A stretch of DNA of 64,000 nucleotides from positions 311,078 to 375,077 of the forward strand of contig NZ_QXTJ01000026.1 of assembly GCF_003605735.1 (NCBI RefSeq). Direction: 5' to 3'. Positions within the stretch are counted from its first letter, which is position 1, and the number at the start of each line of letters is the position of its first letter. A program made the translations under genes and the position numbers. A model generated the notes under the pieces. The model did no database searches. It was not told the origin of the DNA and worked only from the letters and a program-made list of their open reading frames with translations. Shown here piece after piece: positions 30,288 to 40,540 of this stretch. The stretch comes from Pseudomonas sp. LS-2. GTDB lineage: Bacteria; Pseudomonadota; Gammaproteobacteria; Pseudomonadales; Pseudomonadaceae.

Positions 30288-30360
30288 ATGCCTGAGCAGT
30301 GGCCTTAGCTACTGGGCACTGCTTTTCAGATTTGAAGCGAGCGTCACTGCTGGGGTGTCG

Positions 30361-31029
30361 ATGAAAATTGTGAGGTTGATTCGGCACGGTGAGAGTGCAG
30401 CAAACGCGGGTGCGGCGTCCCAGGATCACACAAGCATCCCCCTTACTGACAAGGGCGTGGAGCAAGCACGCCATGTAGCACTCTCGTTCGTCGAACCGCC
30501 TGAGCTGATCGTTGCATCCCCCTTCTCTCGCGCCCAAGCGACAGCAGCTTCGACAACCGAAGCGTTTCCGCTCGTACCTTTCAAGACTTGGCCGATACAA
30601 GAATTCACGTATCTTGAGCCAGCAAGGTGCGACAACACTACTGTGGCCCAGCGCCGAAGCTGGGTGGACGAATATTGGGCTAAGGCCAATCCGGCCTATA
30701 TCGATGGGTTAGGGGCCGAGTCTTTCGTCGAGTTTATGAGTCGCGCGCAATCGTTCCTAGCTCGTGTCGCTGAACACGCTGCGCAGAACATCGTGGTTTT
30801 TTCGCACGGCCAATTCATCAACGCTGTAGCTTGGTTGATCGCACATCAGCCAGCGGAAATCGATAATCAGGCAATGACGGATTGGCGTGAACACGAAATC
30901 GCAAATCACGTCCAAAACTGTGGCGGGTATGTGCTGACCCGCGAGCAAGGCGTTACCAGCTGGACAGTCATCAAAGCAGGAAGACGACATACTGAGTTCG
31001 CATACGCTCAAGCCGTATCGCCGGGTTAG
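30361..31029 (+). CDS. Histidine phosphatase superfamily protein, copy 2
   Basis: 222 residues: MKIVRLIRHGESAANAG (catalytic RHG), VASPFSRAQATA, EFTYLEPARCDN and VVFSHGQFINAVAWLIAHQP (second catalytic His). Close paralogue of the gene at 6295 over its whole length except the C-terminus. Substrate unknown. A GTG at 30355 is an alternative start. Repeat copy 8 begins 20 bp after the stop, outside the gene, unlike the first copy. Confidence 0.85.
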   Translation: MKIVRLIRHGESAANAGAASQDHTSIPLTDKGVEQARHVALSFVEPPELIVASPFSRAQATAASTTEAFPLVPFKTWPIQEFTYLEPARCDNTTVAQRRSWVDEYWAKANPAYIDGLGAESFVEFMSRAQSFLARVAEHAAQNIVVFSHGQFINAVAWLIAHQPAEIDNQAMTDWREHEIANHVQNCGGYVLTREQGVTSWTVIKAGRRHTEFAYAQAVSPG

Positions 31030-31049
31030 CCGCGCCTCTCTTCAGTTGC

Positions 31050-31150
31050 CGGGCGCGGCTCTTCGAGCACAGCTGCCGTGAACCAAGCCGCCCTCAGGGC
31101 GTCTCGGCCCTTCGGGCGCACATCTTCGCGCCTGCGCGCTCCGCTTCCAC
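31050..31150 (+). repeat. Cassette-associated repeat, copy 8
   Basis: Subfamily B: GGGCGCGGCTCTTCGAGC, then CAGCTGCCGTGAACCAAGCC, GGCGTCTCGGCCCTTCGGGC and CTGCGCGCTCCGCTTCC. It is the last copy in the window and marks the right end of the cassette-like array. Confidence 0.85.
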
Positions 31151-31321
31151 GGGCTCCATCGTCATTCCAGGCTAGTCTTGCTCTTATGGATTTGAGCCCG
31201 ACGATTGGGTCGAATGGCACAAACCAAGACCAAGCGGTGACCTCAGCTTCACGTCCGTGCTCCTGCTCGAGAAGTCGAGGTCGAGGTCGACTCGTCGAGG
31301 TTGTCTGTGGAGTTAGACCAG

Positions 31322-31912
31322 ATGCTACTACCAGACTTTCAGAGGCTGTTCCTACTGGCGATCAAAGCCACCAGCACTACCTATGTGATGAAAGCGCTGG
31401 CACCGATCACACAGAGCACATCCTCCGGATATGTGGGTGAGCCACGCATTCTGGTCAAGAAAGACAGTGTCATGATCAATATCGGCGATGGTCTTCATGT
31501 CATCTTTGGCGAGCTGCGGGCGACCAAACTGCTGATTCAAGCGATGCTTGAAATGAGTGATCCCCATGGCATTGATCTGCAACCCTTCCGCGAGGCAGCG
31601 GCCCAGGTGGGGCAGGCGAAAAACTACATGCTTACGTATGAGCTCCAAAAGGCAAATCTCGCGAAACTCGTTGCAGACAAAGGTCTATGGGGACAGGTAA
31701 AGGCGAAATTCGAGACCAGTATTTCACTCGTGGGCAATTCAGCAGAAGTCGAAGAGTGGCGAGTGCTGCTTACCGATTGCACAGTTCAAGAGATCTCAGA
31801 AACTGTTCTGAAGCATGGTGATCATGCACATCGACTTCGACTTTTTTCGCCAGCCTCAGGCTTCCTCTCAGAAGCTGAACACAATGAGGTTTACGTCAGG
31901 GTGATGGGCTAG
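31322..31912 (+). CDS. Hypothetical protein, about 196 aa
   Basis: Soluble alpha/beta protein with LPDFQRLFLLAIKATSTTYV, an IGDGLHVIFGELRATK segment and a basic helical middle. No family recognised. The ATG at 31322 has GGAG nine bases upstream; a TTG at 31301 extends the frame. A short tandem TCGAGG microsatellite lies just before the gene at about 31268-31300. It overlaps the small minus-strand gene at its 3' end. Confidence 0.6.
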   Translation: MLLPDFQRLFLLAIKATSTTYVMKALAPITQSTSSGYVGEPRILVKKDSVMINIGDGLHVIFGELRATKLLIQAMLEMSDPHGIDLQPFREAAAQVGQAKNYMLTYELQKANLAKLVADKGLWGQVKAKFETSISLVGNSAEVEEWRVLLTDCTVQEISETVLKHGDHAHRLRLFSPASGFLSEAEHNEVYVRVMG

Positions 31913-32093
31913 CCGCTGCCTCCGAAAGCTTAGAGTCAACGCCTTCCGAGCGTCCATCTCCACCTCTCCGGCCTACAGCTTCCTCGCTCCGCATGGCCGC
32001 CAAATACCTGATAGTTGCATCCATCAGAGCAGTGGCATCGGCTATCTCTGTCGAAACGTTCCAAGCCATAGTGGGCTCATTCTGAGTACACAC
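31896..32093 (-). CDS. Hypothetical small protein
   Basis: Up to 65 residues; the part from MAWNVSTEIADATALMDATI onward (start 32069) looks like a helical Pseudomonas small protein, while the C-terminus is low-complexity. It overlaps the 3' end of the preceding gene convergently. Tentative. Confidence 0.35.
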   Translation of the reverse strand: MCTQNEPTMAWNVSTEIADATALMDATIRYLAAMRSEEAVGRRGGDGRSEGVDSKLSEAAASPSP

Positions 32094-32112
32094 AGCGCCC
32101 GCCAGCCCCTAG

Positions 32113-32135
32113 CAAAAAGCCGCCAATAGGCGGCT
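32113..32135 (-). terminator. Intrinsic terminator of the mvaT-type gene
   Basis: AGCCGCC (32118-32124), loop AATA, GGCGGCT (32129-32135). On the minus strand the stem is followed by TTTTTG, 18 bp after the stop of the MvaT-family gene. Confidence 0.8.
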
Positions 32136-32152
32136 CTTATATACTGCTTCGA

Positions 32153-32524
32153 TCACTGCGCGAGCCAGGACTCAACCTCATCACTACCATGCTCGGCCTT
32201 CCATGCCTTCAACGTCTTGTGATTCCCACCCTTGGTCTCAACGACCTCGCCATTGTGCGGGTTCTTGTAAACCTTCACCGAGCGCGCCCTACGAGTCGGC
32301 TTTTCAACGGCAGCCGGAGCGCCTTTCCGGTTTTTCCCACCTTGCGGATCCAGGATGTTGACCACGTCACGTAGACTGTAGCTGTACTCACCAAGGAGGT
32401 CGCGCAGTTTGGTTTCAAACTCAATTTCACGCTGCAAACCGGAGTCGTTTTTTAGCGTTTCCAGTTCAGCCATCTGAGCGGCGAGTTGTTGTTCAAGGGC
32501 ACGAAATTCTGCAAGACGGGACAT
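32153..32524 (-). CDS. MvaT/MvaU-family H-NS-like silencer
   Basis: 123 residues. N-terminal coiled coil for oligomerisation (MSRLAEFRALEQQLAAQMAE, residues 1-60) and a C-terminal AT-hook-like DNA-binding domain (KVYKNPHNGEVVETKGGNHKTLKAWKAEHG, in pieces over residues 84-115). MvaT-type proteins silence AT-rich foreign DNA in Pseudomonas. Its place at the edge of the island suggests it came with, or controls, the island. It may be one of several paralogues in the genome. Confidence 0.9.
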   Translation of the reverse strand: MSRLAEFRALEQQLAAQMAELETLKNDSGLQREIEFETKLRDLLGEYSYSLRDVVNILDPQGGKNRKGAPAAVEKPTRRARSVKVYKNPHNGEVVETKGGNHKTLKAWKAEHGSDEVESWLAQ

Positions 32525-32817
32525 TTGTAGCTCCTTCTGATCCTAATGATGATTTTTGCCATTCTAATGGTAGTTGAAGTCGCATTCCGGGTAACTCATA
32601 CGGCATGAACTTTACTTCTTTACTTAAAGGCCCAGCCCCCTGCAAGTGTACTTATATTTCTGGATTGGCTCGTGCTCCCCAGAGTTCAAGGCTTCTCGCG
32701 CTGACCTGATCCACTGATTGTGACCCCCCTTCAGTGCAAGGTAGGACATCGGCGGTCGACCTCACATCAAACCAATGAATTCGGCCTAGCGGTCACATCG
32801 ATGTGCTAGAAGCTAGA
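32525..32817. other. Intergenic stretch upstream of the MvaT-type gene
   Basis: About 290 bp with AT-rich patches near 32560-32640 that should hold the promoter. No gene or repeat copy was recognised. Confidence 0.4.
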
Positions 32818-33027
32818 TCACGGTGATCCTCCATCCGAGACCTTGTTGTTCCTATGCTCATTCGCTGTATCGTTCTCAGTCGCCATCTCGTCACTCCCCT
32901 CCACAGGGTTATCACGTTCAGCCGGATGCTCACCGGGATTGGCCATTACATCAGGTCGTCCTGGCTCCAGCGGTGCTATCGACGCGCCGTTACCCGAACC
33001 ACCTTCAAGGTCTGATTTACTTTTCAT
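32818..33027 (-). CDS. Small acidic hydrophilic protein, 69 aa
   Basis: Low-complexity, rich in Gly, Glu, Asn and Pro (DLEGGSGNGASIAPLEPGRP); probably disordered. Strong ribosome site GGGAGGCAACGA upstream of the ATG supports translation. No family recognised; such proteins are common in stress-related Pseudomonas loci. Confidence 0.55.
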   Translation of the reverse strand: MKSKSDLEGGSGNGASIAPLEPGRPDVMANPGEHPAERDNPVEGSDEMATENDTANEHRNNKVSDGGSP

Positions 33028-33299
33028 TCGTTGCCTCCCATGGCCGCAAAATGGATTGCGACATACACGTTCGAAGCTTGAAGCGTGGCGTCGTTCGATT
33101 AATTACCAGGCAGTAACAAGGGCGCCAGTACACCGCGAGAGCGCTCGGCTCCTTGTCTGATGCCTTCCCTGGATTGAACGTAATCGGAGTAAGTGACTTC
33201 CCCTCTTGGCCGCGTCAAGCCTGGCTAACAGGGTTCAGGTCGCCGTGACTCAACAGATGCAGAACAAGAAGACAGATCCACGAACGACGGACAAAGAAA

Positions 33300-33322
33300 A
33301 GCCCGCGATGGGGGAGCGGGCT
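33300..33322 (-). terminator. Intrinsic terminator, minus strand
   Basis: AGCCCGC (33300-33306) and GCGGGCT (33316-33322); on the minus strand the stem is followed by TTTTC, about 65 bp after the gene ending at 33387. Confidence 0.65.
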
Positions 33323-33386
33323 CAAATTTTCTTGCAGGAGCAGACCCAAACGTAGCTAACGGCGTGTGAAATGAATGTGAACAAAG

Positions 33387-33665
33387 CTACTGAGCAGCCA
33401 CAGCATCTGCACTCATCGCGGGATTAGGCCTGGTACCAAGGACATCTCGAACCGCATCCTGGGAAACCTTGGAGGGTGCATCGGGCATTGAAACGGTTGT
33501 CACCCATGACGTTGAATCTACATCCGAATGTGGTGCTACTGACGGCTGTAGTTTGGTATGGAGATAACTGATCTCCCCCGCAACAAATCGGAAGGAGTAA
33601 ATTGCGCTGAGGCAGAAAACCAGCAGCCCTACCGTCACCACAACTTTGGCTGACCCTGACTGCAT
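33387..33665 (-). CDS. Small single-pass membrane protein, 92 aa
   Basis: One hydrophobic segment at about residues 7-28 (VVVTVGLLVFCLSAIYSF) followed by a soluble, probably periplasmic tail. No family recognised. Terminator at 33300. Confidence 0.6.
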   Translation of the reverse strand: MQSGSAKVVVTVGLLVFCLSAIYSFRFVAGEISYLHTKLQPSVAPHSDVDSTSWVTTVSMPDAPSKVSQDAVRDVLGTRPNPAMSADAVAAQ

Positions 33666-33762
33666 CGTCTCAACTCCTCCTTAGCGATGCCCTGATCCTA
33701 CCCTCGGCGTCCTCAAACCAACAGCAGCTCGGCGATCACCTGCATCCTGAGTGCCTTTTCGA

Positions 33763-34014
33763 TTAAGCAGTATCCTTGGCAGCCGCGTCAGCGCTGGAAG
33801 CGATCCTGTTTTTCAGCTCGGCAATCAAGTTCCCAATGGCGCGACTCGTATTCAGTTCAGAGATCGGTATGCCACCTGCGACAAGATTCCTACCAGGGGC
33901 CGGATCGACGAGTTCAATCGAAACCTCCCCTCTTTCGTCTATCGAGCATCGGCATTGCATGGGCAGGAACCCACGTTCGATGATATGGCGCAGCTCTAAC
34001 GTTGATATAGCCAT
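33763..34014 (-). CDS. DUF1652 family protein
   Basis: About 83 residues with the family hallmark STLELRHIIERGFLPMQCRC, then DPAPGRNLVAGGI and SRAIGNLIAELKNR. DUF1652 is a Pseudomonas-typical family of unknown function. The start MAISTLELRH at 34014 is set by family alignment; the region just upstream is the repeat array at 34024. Confidence 0.8.
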   Translation of the reverse strand: MAISTLELRHIIERGFLPMQCRCSIDERGEVSIELVDPAPGRNLVAGGIPISELNTSRAIGNLIAELKNRIASSADAAAKDTA

Positions 34015-34023
34015 GATGCGTAA

Positions 34024-34086
34024 TTGCACGGACTTGACCACTCATTTGCATTTCACTTGACCAGCCATTTGCATACGATCTGACCA
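34024..34086 (+). repeat. IS-end-like short repeat array 1
   Basis: Alternating TTGCAC/TTTGCAT and TTGACCA blocks, e.g. ACTTGACCA then TTTGCATTTCACTTGACCA. The same blocks occur at 41530-41580 in this orientation and at 41977-42064 inverted. The design, with several copies of a short motif next to each other, resembles the terminal repeats of IS21-type elements; no transposase is present. Confidence 0.55.
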
Positions 34087-34290
34087 TTGAGTGACGATGC
34101 CTTTGGTTCCTTAGTCTGATACCTGATGCATAGTCGTACATCCGCCCATGGAGGAGCAATCCGTGCCTCTCAGTGCCCGGAATTTTAATTGCTGCCCTTC
34201 GTGGTCGATTTGCTTTGCCATGCGGGTTGGAGTCGTGCGCAAGCTGATCACGCATTGGAGCGGGCTTGCTAACGGGCAACGCTTGAGCGC

Positions 34291-34715
34291 TTAGGGCTTT
34301 TTGGCGATGACAAGCAGTCCAGCGACGATGAGGCCTGCACCCGTGATCATGCGCAACGTGATGATCTCTCGAAGCACCAGACCGGCAAGCAACATAGCAT
34401 CGATGACGCTACCCTTATCAATCAGTGCAACGTTGGCGACATCCCCTGCTTTTAGGGCTTTGTAGTAGAAGATCCATGACAACGCCGTGGTGACGCCCGA
34501 CAGTCCTAGCCAAGTCAAATTCCCGCTCGTGATGTTGGCCACATCTGTGTAGGAACGACCCACACCGCGAACGCCAGCACGAAGGCACCTACAAACGACG
34601 TATGAACGGTCAGGCCGAGTTCCCCCGAAATACCTGCAAGGCCCATCTTGGCGATGACAGATGTGAACCCAGCAAAAAACATTGAGACGAAGGCATACGC
34701 CATCCATTTTTCCAT
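34291..34715 (-). pseudogene. EamA-type transporter, frameshifted
   Basis: The first half (MEKWMAYAFVSMFFAGFTSV to FVLAFAVWVVP) and second half (NITSGNLTWLGLSGVTTALS to VAGLLVIAKKP) of a 140-residue single-domain drug/metabolite transporter lie in different frames, switching between about 34545 and 34560. Four to five membrane segments remain in total. Directly downstream of ppa on the same strand. Confidence 0.75.
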
Positions 34716-34814
34716 CCGTGTACTGACCTTTATTTCGGACGCTTGCGGCGCTGAGAGACCAGCCAAAATCACGCGGCTCTCAGTGCTACTCTCGGCATCA
34801 AAGCTGGCGAAAAT

Positions 34815-35345
34815 CTATTGGGGGGAATACGCGGCGACCGACTTGCGAATCTCCTCCCGCGCCTCATCAGCGCTCCCCCAACGGCCCATCTTTACCCACT
34901 TCCCCGGCTCCAGTGTTTTGTAGTTCTCGAAGAAATGCTGTATCTGAGCGAGTAGTAGCGCGGGGAGGTCTGAGCACTCTTTCACGTCGCTGTACATAGC
35001 GCTCAGCTTGTCATGAGGCACTGCAATCACCTTGGCATCCGCTCCAGCTTCGTCCGTCATGTACATCACACCCACTGGCCTACTTCGAATGACGACGCCC
35101 GGTGACACCGGGTAAGGGCAAATCACCAGAACGTCCAGAGGATCGCCGTCATCGCTCAATGTATTGGGAATGAATCCATAGTTGGCCGGATAGAACATCG
35201 GCGTGCTGAGGAAGCGATCAACAAAGATCTGTCCGCTTGGCTTGTCCACCTCGTACTTGATCGGCGAGTGATTTGCAGGAATCTCGATGACGGTGAAGAA
35301 GTCATCGGGGATGGCGTTGCCAGCGGGGATGTCCGTGTAGCTCAT
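34815..35345 (-). CDS. ppa: Inorganic pyrophosphatase (family I)
   Basis: About 176 residues; starts [10 protein letters not shown], with [17 protein letters not shown] and the signature [10 protein letters not shown] that binds magnesium. It hydrolyses pyrophosphate in the cytosol. Fluoride blocks this enzyme class, so a spare copy in a fluoride island probably raises capacity. The ATG at 35345 has AGAGG at proper spacing; an earlier ATG at 35351 is too close to it. Confidence 0.93.
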   Translation of the reverse strand: MSYTDIPAGNAIPDDFFTVIEIPANHSPIKYEVDKPSGQIFVDRFLSTPMFYPANYGFIPNTLSDDGDPLDVLVICPYPVSPGVVIRSRPVGVMYMTDEAGADAKVIAVPHDKLSAMYSDVKECSDLPALLLAQIQHFFENYKTLEPGKWVKMGRWGSADEAREEIRKSVAAYSPQ

Positions 35346-35700
35346 GCTCATACCTCTAGGTTTTCTGGAAGGCCAAGACCGCTGACGTTTTGCCAACGGA
35401 CATACGTGAGTCGATGTTTTACGCTGACCAATCTGTCAGGCTCGACGGTTAAGGGCCGAGCAATTTTATGATCGCATTCAGGTCAGACCACGGCTGCGAG
35501 AGTCGCGAACTGACGTCATCACAGCCAGGCCTGTGCGCGAATGGTTGATCGCACGATGTCTCATGCTGCTGCGCCGCACAGCTTTTACAGATGACAATGC
35601 CACCTTGAAATCTCCATCTTCTGCTCCAGGCTAATAACATTTCTGGCGGGGTCATTACGTCGCTCTCGTTACGCAAAGGTTGGTATCAGAAAGGAGGGTG

Positions 35701-36987
<1,287 letters not shown>

Positions 36988-37056
36988 TCATCTCCAAGGA
37001 ACGATTCAGGATCGTAATTGGCGGCATTAGTAAGTTGGTGGCCTCTGAGGCGGACA

Positions 37057-37497
37057 TCAGCTCTCCATCAGTATTCTGAGCAACTGGATCGCTATCACCG
37101 CGATTGCTGGAACCAAGAAACCTCCGATAATCAGCTCGGGAATCTCGCCCAAGAGGGGCATGAACTGACCTGCCTTACCCATCTGGAAAAGCTCAAGCAT
37201 TTGATCTGACGCGACCATTACGGAGCAGCAGTAGCCAGCCTGCGCCTTGAACCTGATCCGCCTTTGCTTTAACTGATTAAAGGTGAACAGAGACACTCCG
37301 AGGCTCACGATGAAAAGCGTGGCAAATTCAAAAACTGATCCTGTGAGCAACTTGCCCATGACAAGACCGAATACGATGCAAAGCATCACTGCACCCATGG
37401 GGTCTCCCAATTCTTTCAAGTGATTTGGATGAGCAGAAATCTGTGAGCCTTCCATTGAAGTTTCATCTGTTGGACTGCCCACCGACCCCCTACTCAT
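37057..37497 (-). CDS. Membrane protein of unknown function
   Basis: About 146 residues: polar N-terminus, then hydrophobic segments VMLCIVFGLVMGKLL, FATLFIVSLGVSLF, and a C-terminal IIGGFLVPAIAVIAIQLL. No family recognised. Start MSRGSVGS at 37497 sits 5 bp after the preceding stop, consistent with the fluoride operon; a start at 37453 is possible. Confidence 0.6.
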   Translation of the reverse strand: MSRGSVGSPTDETSMEGSQISAHPNHLKELGDPMGAVMLCIVFGLVMGKLLTGSVFEFATLFIVSLGVSLFTFNQLKQRRIRFKAQAGYCCSVMVASDQMLELFQMGKAGQFMPLLGEIPELIIGGFLVPAIAVIAIQLLRILMES

Positions 37498-37502
37498 CAC
37501 GC

Positions 37503-37769
37503 TCACTGCCGCTGTGCTCGGAGCGCGTAGCCCGGCACACAGGTGTGAGACAGGTCGGCCTTGCAAGCTCTCTCACTCGGCATACGCAGCGTGACCATGG
37601 CGCCTTCGAGCGAAGTCACGATGTACCAGCCCTCGCTGGATACCCGTTGGCTGCCCGCCATCCCTGCCAGAAAAAGTGACCCAAAAATCAGCCCCAAGAG
37701 GAGCGATCTATTGTCGCGAGCCCAGCCAGCAGCTTGAGGTTGTGGACGCAAGTTATAAACTCGGTACAT
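37503..37769 (-). CDS. Small membrane-anchored protein, 88 aa
   Basis: One hydrophobic segment near residues 23-38 (LLLGLIFGSLFLAGMAG) followed by a tail with two cysteines (SERACKADLSHTCVPG). Ribosome site AGGATAAACCCC before the ATG. Unknown family; part of the fluoride gene row. Confidence 0.55.
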   Translation of the reverse strand: MYRVYNLRPQPQAAGWARDNRSLLLGLIFGSLFLAGMAGSQRVSSEGWYIVTSLEGAMVTLRMPSERACKADLSHTCVPGYALRAQRQ

Positions 37770-37807
37770 GGGGTTTATCCTTTGTATTAGCTGCCCAACG
37801 CGGTGTT

Positions 37808-38131
37808 TTAGTTTTCCGTCTGACCCACTCGACCGTATTCAATGGGCAATTTGAGATAGCCGAGAGAAATCGACTCCCTGGCCAATGCCTCCAGCAACCT
37901 GTCGCATCCGGGCTCATCAGTGGATATCGTCACCATGACGGGATGATCGGCACCGCTAAGAAAATGAGCGGTATGCAAATGTCCCAGATGATCCAATCCC
38001 TCTGTACCGCTTACCAGCGTTGCACCGAGAACACCCTGCCGCTTGGCGAAGTCGACCAGCCATTCTCCAAGTGGAAGGTGCTGGTATTGGGTGCTTTGTT
38101 CAGTGAAAAACGTCAGTTGAAAGCCGGTCAT
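37808..38131 (-). CDS. DUF190-type PII-like protein 1
   Basis: About 107 residues: MTGFQLTFFTEQSTQYQHLPLGEW at the start, GATLVSGTEGLDHLGHLHTAHF and SLGYLKLPIEYG. It is homologous to the gene at 40177. The DUF190 fold resembles trimeric PII signal proteins and genes of this family often neighbour CrcB or CLC-F genes. Start at 38131 supported by GAGGATGC upstream. Sensor or modulator of fluoride export is an inference. Confidence 0.78.
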   Translation of the reverse strand: MTGFQLTFFTEQSTQYQHLPLGEWLVDFAKRQGVLGATLVSGTEGLDHLGHLHTAHFLSGADHPVMVTISTDEPGCDRLLEALARESISLGYLKLPIEYGRVGQTEN

Positions 38132-38216
38132 GGCAGCATCCTCATAAGGTGGTGAAAGCGACCGAGATTTGGGTCGGCCATACAGCCTCATCTACGAGCT
38201 GGATCTTCAAGATGAG

Positions 38217-38582
38217 TCACGACGCGTCACTGAGCGGTAACTCGCACAAGAGGAGAACGGCCCGTACCTTGCGTAATTCGTCAGCGTGATCACGCAAAAA
38301 GGCGCGCAGCTTGTCCTCTGTATCCAGTAGCTCCAGGCACTGTGGATGGCGCATATCGCCAAGCTCCGGGTGATGATGTGAGAGGCGCTGGCCTGGCAGA
38401 TACCCTGCCGAAATCGGCTTGAGCATGACCTGCTCGATTCTGGCTTTATGCGCGACTTTAAGAAGATGTTGGGCAAGCGCAGGCGCACTCAGGTGATGCC
38501 AGAACTGTGTAACCCGCGCTCGACTGGCGCCGGGAAAATAGAGTTGCAAAGCGGTCAGGCGATCTTGACGACGTTCGGTCAT
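38217..38582 (-). CDS. DUF190-like protein 2
   Basis: 121 residues: RLTALQLYFPGASRARVTQFW, a VMLKPISAGYLPGQRLSHHH loop, and LELLDTEDKLRAFLRDH near the C-terminus, a pattern close to DUF190 (ferredoxin-like PII fold). Overlaps the CLC-F stop by four bases, so it is translationally coupled to the antiporter and may bind its cytosolic face. Confidence 0.65.
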   Translation of the reverse strand: MTERRQDRLTALQLYFPGASRARVTQFWHHLSAPALAQHLLKVAHKARIEQVMLKPISAGYLPGQRLSHHHPELGDMRHPQCLELLDTEDKLRAFLRDHADELRKVRAVLLLCELPLSDAS

Positions 38583-39925
38583 TTCTCTTCCCCCACGAGA
38601 TTTTCTTTGCGCTCGCTGGCGGACTCACGTTGATCATGAAATTGCTTGATATCGGAGAGGCGGATTTCTTCCGGCAGAGCGCGGTGATGCTTGCTGTGCC
38701 CCACCCGCTGGGCGTGATAGATCCCGGTATGTCCGGACACGAGGTAGCTGGCGATACAGGCGATGGCCGCGAGCGGCGCAATCTCTGGCCCGAACAGCTC
38801 CATGGCCATGACAATGGTTGCCAGCGGCGTATTTGCCGCACCTGCTAATACTGCGACGAAGCCAATGCCCGCCATCATCGCGAAGGGAAGATGCAACAGG
38901 GGCGCTAACGCATTCCCCAACGTGGCACCTATGTAGAAGAGCGGTGTGACTTCGCCGCCTTTGAAACCACTGCCCAGAGACACAACGGTGAACACCATCT
39001 TTCCAAGCCAGTCCCAGGGTGCCACCGGCATTTGAAAGGATTGAACGATGCTTGGAATCCCCAGCCCGATGTACTTGTTTACGTCGATGTAAGGGTTACT
39101 ACCGAGCGCCCACACTGCGACTGCGATCAGCAGGCCGCCGACGAAGGGTCTTAACGGGGAATAGGTGATAAGCCGTTTAACGAACGCCCCGAGCTTATGG
39201 GTGGCGGTCGCGAATAATAGGCCCGTGAGGCCGAAGATAATCCCTGCTGCCACCACGGCCATGACGCTCCAGAGCTGTACAGGAACCACTTCGCCAATGA
39301 CGTAATGAGTATGAACAACGCCCCAGGCTTGCCCGACCTGGTCGGCAACGATTGCAGCAACCACGCAAGGGAACAGCGCGTCGTAACGCATGCGTCCTAT
39401 GGCCAACACTTCAAGTCCGAACAAAGCTCCCGCAAGAGGCGTGCCGAAGACGGACGCAAAGCCCGCGCTGATGCCGGCCATGAGAATCACGCGGCGGTCT
39501 TCACGACGCAGCCGTAAGACGTGCGTCAATTGATCGGCAAGCGCGCCGCCCATCTGCACCGCTGTACCTTCACGTCCCACCGATGCGCCGAACAGGTGGG
39601 AAACCACGGTGCCGATGAGCACCATCGGCACCATGCGCAGCGGGACAATTTTCTTGGGGTCGTGGATCTCGTCGATGATCAGGTTATTGCCGGCATCAAC
39701 CGGTTTGCCCATCAGGTGATACGCAAGGCCTACCGCAAAGCCGGCAACGGGCAATAGCCAAATGACCCAAGGATGGGTTTCGCGCCACTGGGTGGCATGA
39801 TCCAGAGAAAAGAGGAAGAACGCAGAGGCAGAACCTGCCAACAACGCCACCAAACCTGCGAGCGCAAGCCATTTGGCGATGTAGGGCAGTAAGTCGAGTT
39901 GTTCAGGTCGTCGGAGCTTAGACAT
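38579..39925 (-). CDS. CLC-F fluoride/proton antiporter
   Basis: About 448 residues, around ten membrane segments of the CLC fold. GNNLIIDEIH replaces the chloride-type GSGIP motif, and SVGREGTAVQMG the GREGP motif; both are marks of the fluoride-selective CLC-F branch. LGSGFKGGEVTPLFYIG is the third ion-path motif. It exports fluoride in exchange for protons. A fluoride riboswitch lies 59-145 bp upstream. Start MSKLRRPEQL at 39925 is preferred over a TTG at 39961. Confidence 0.9.
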   Translation of the reverse strand: MSKLRRPEQLDLLPYIAKWLALAGLVALLAGSASAFFLFSLDHATQWRETHPWVIWLLPVAGFAVGLAYHLMGKPVDAGNNLIIDEIHDPKKIVPLRMVPMVLIGTVVSHLFGASVGREGTAVQMGGALADQLTHVLRLRREDRRVILMAGISAGFASVFGTPLAGALFGLEVLAIGRMRYDALFPCVVAAIVADQVGQAWGVVHTHYVIGEVVPVQLWSVMAVVAAGIIFGLTGLLFATATHKLGAFVKRLITYSPLRPFVGGLLIAVAVWALGSNPYIDVNKYIGLGIPSIVQSFQMPVAPWDWLGKMVFTVVSLGSGFKGGEVTPLFYIGATLGNALAPLLHLPFAMMAGIGFVAVLAGAANTPLATIVMAMELFGPEIAPLAAIACIASYLVSGHTGIYHAQRVGHSKHHRALPEEIRLSDIKQFHDQRESASERKENLVGEEK

Positions 39926-39983
39926 TTGGTCAGCCACAAAAGAGTAAGTGGGCCTGACCAAAGAAGGGATTCTGACCGCGAAC

Positions 39984-40070
39984 GCCTACAGACCTGGTTT
40001 GATCAGGTTTCTGTAGGCATCATCAGCTGCTACGGGAGCAGCGGTTAGTTAATGGAGGAATGCCATCTCC
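39984..40070 (-). promoter_or_regulatory. Fluoride riboswitch (crcB motif) upstream of the CLC-F gene
   Basis: On the minus strand: GGAGATGGCATTCCTCC, a linker, AACCGCTGC, and CTGATGATGCCTACAGA, which match the conserved core of the crcB-motif aptamer closely (very like the P. syringae form). Downstream, TCTGTAGGC (minus strand of 39984-39992) can pair with the aptamer's GCCTACAGA (40010-40018), a credible expression platform. No U-run follows, so control may be translational or by another terminator. Confidence 0.93.
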
Positions 40071-40176
40071 AGTTCGGCGATGTTAGCTAGCTGTCGCTCA
40101 AATGTAAAACTTTGTTGCAGGGGACGCGCTTATTTGAGGAGCCGGTAGTCCCAAACAACGGCACCGACGCCCCTCA

Positions 40177-40530
40177 TCACACATCTACAGCAGGCGTTGG
40201 TTGATCTGACGCATCTCCTCGACCGACAAAGCCTATCTCAATCGGCGTTTTGATATAGAACAGGCTGATCGGTTCCTGCTCCAGCCTCTGAAATAGGCGA
40301 TCAGACTCTTCTTCAGTGATGGCAAGCTGGATCTCTACAGGCTCATCGGCCATCTCAAAAAAATGCGCAGAATGCAGCTTTCCTGTGTGCCCAAACCCCT
40401 CGATACCCGTGGAAAGCGTCGCGCCTCGCAAGCCCAGATCCTTCGCTAGATCTATCACCCAATCCCCCAGCATTTTTCCTTGGTAGCGACGATTCTGTTG
40501 AGTGAAAAAAACGACGAGAAAGCCTTTCAT
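40177..40530 (-). CDS. DUF190-type PII-like protein 3
   Basis: About 117 residues: MKGFLVVFFTQQNRRYQGKM, GATLSTGIEGFGHTGKLHSAHFF, LFQRLEQEPISLFYIKTPIEIG. Homologue of the gene at 37808. It starts 10 bp after the CrcB stop, with GAGGTGC upstream of the ATG, so both lie in one operon under the riboswitch at 41041. Confidence 0.8.
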   Translation of the reverse strand: MKGFLVVFFTQQNRRYQGKMLGDWVIDLAKDLGLRGATLSTGIEGFGHTGKLHSAHFFEMADEPVEIQLAITEEESDRLFQRLEQEPISLFYIKTPIEIGFVGRGDASDQPTPAVDV

Positions 40531-40540
40531 GATCAGCACC

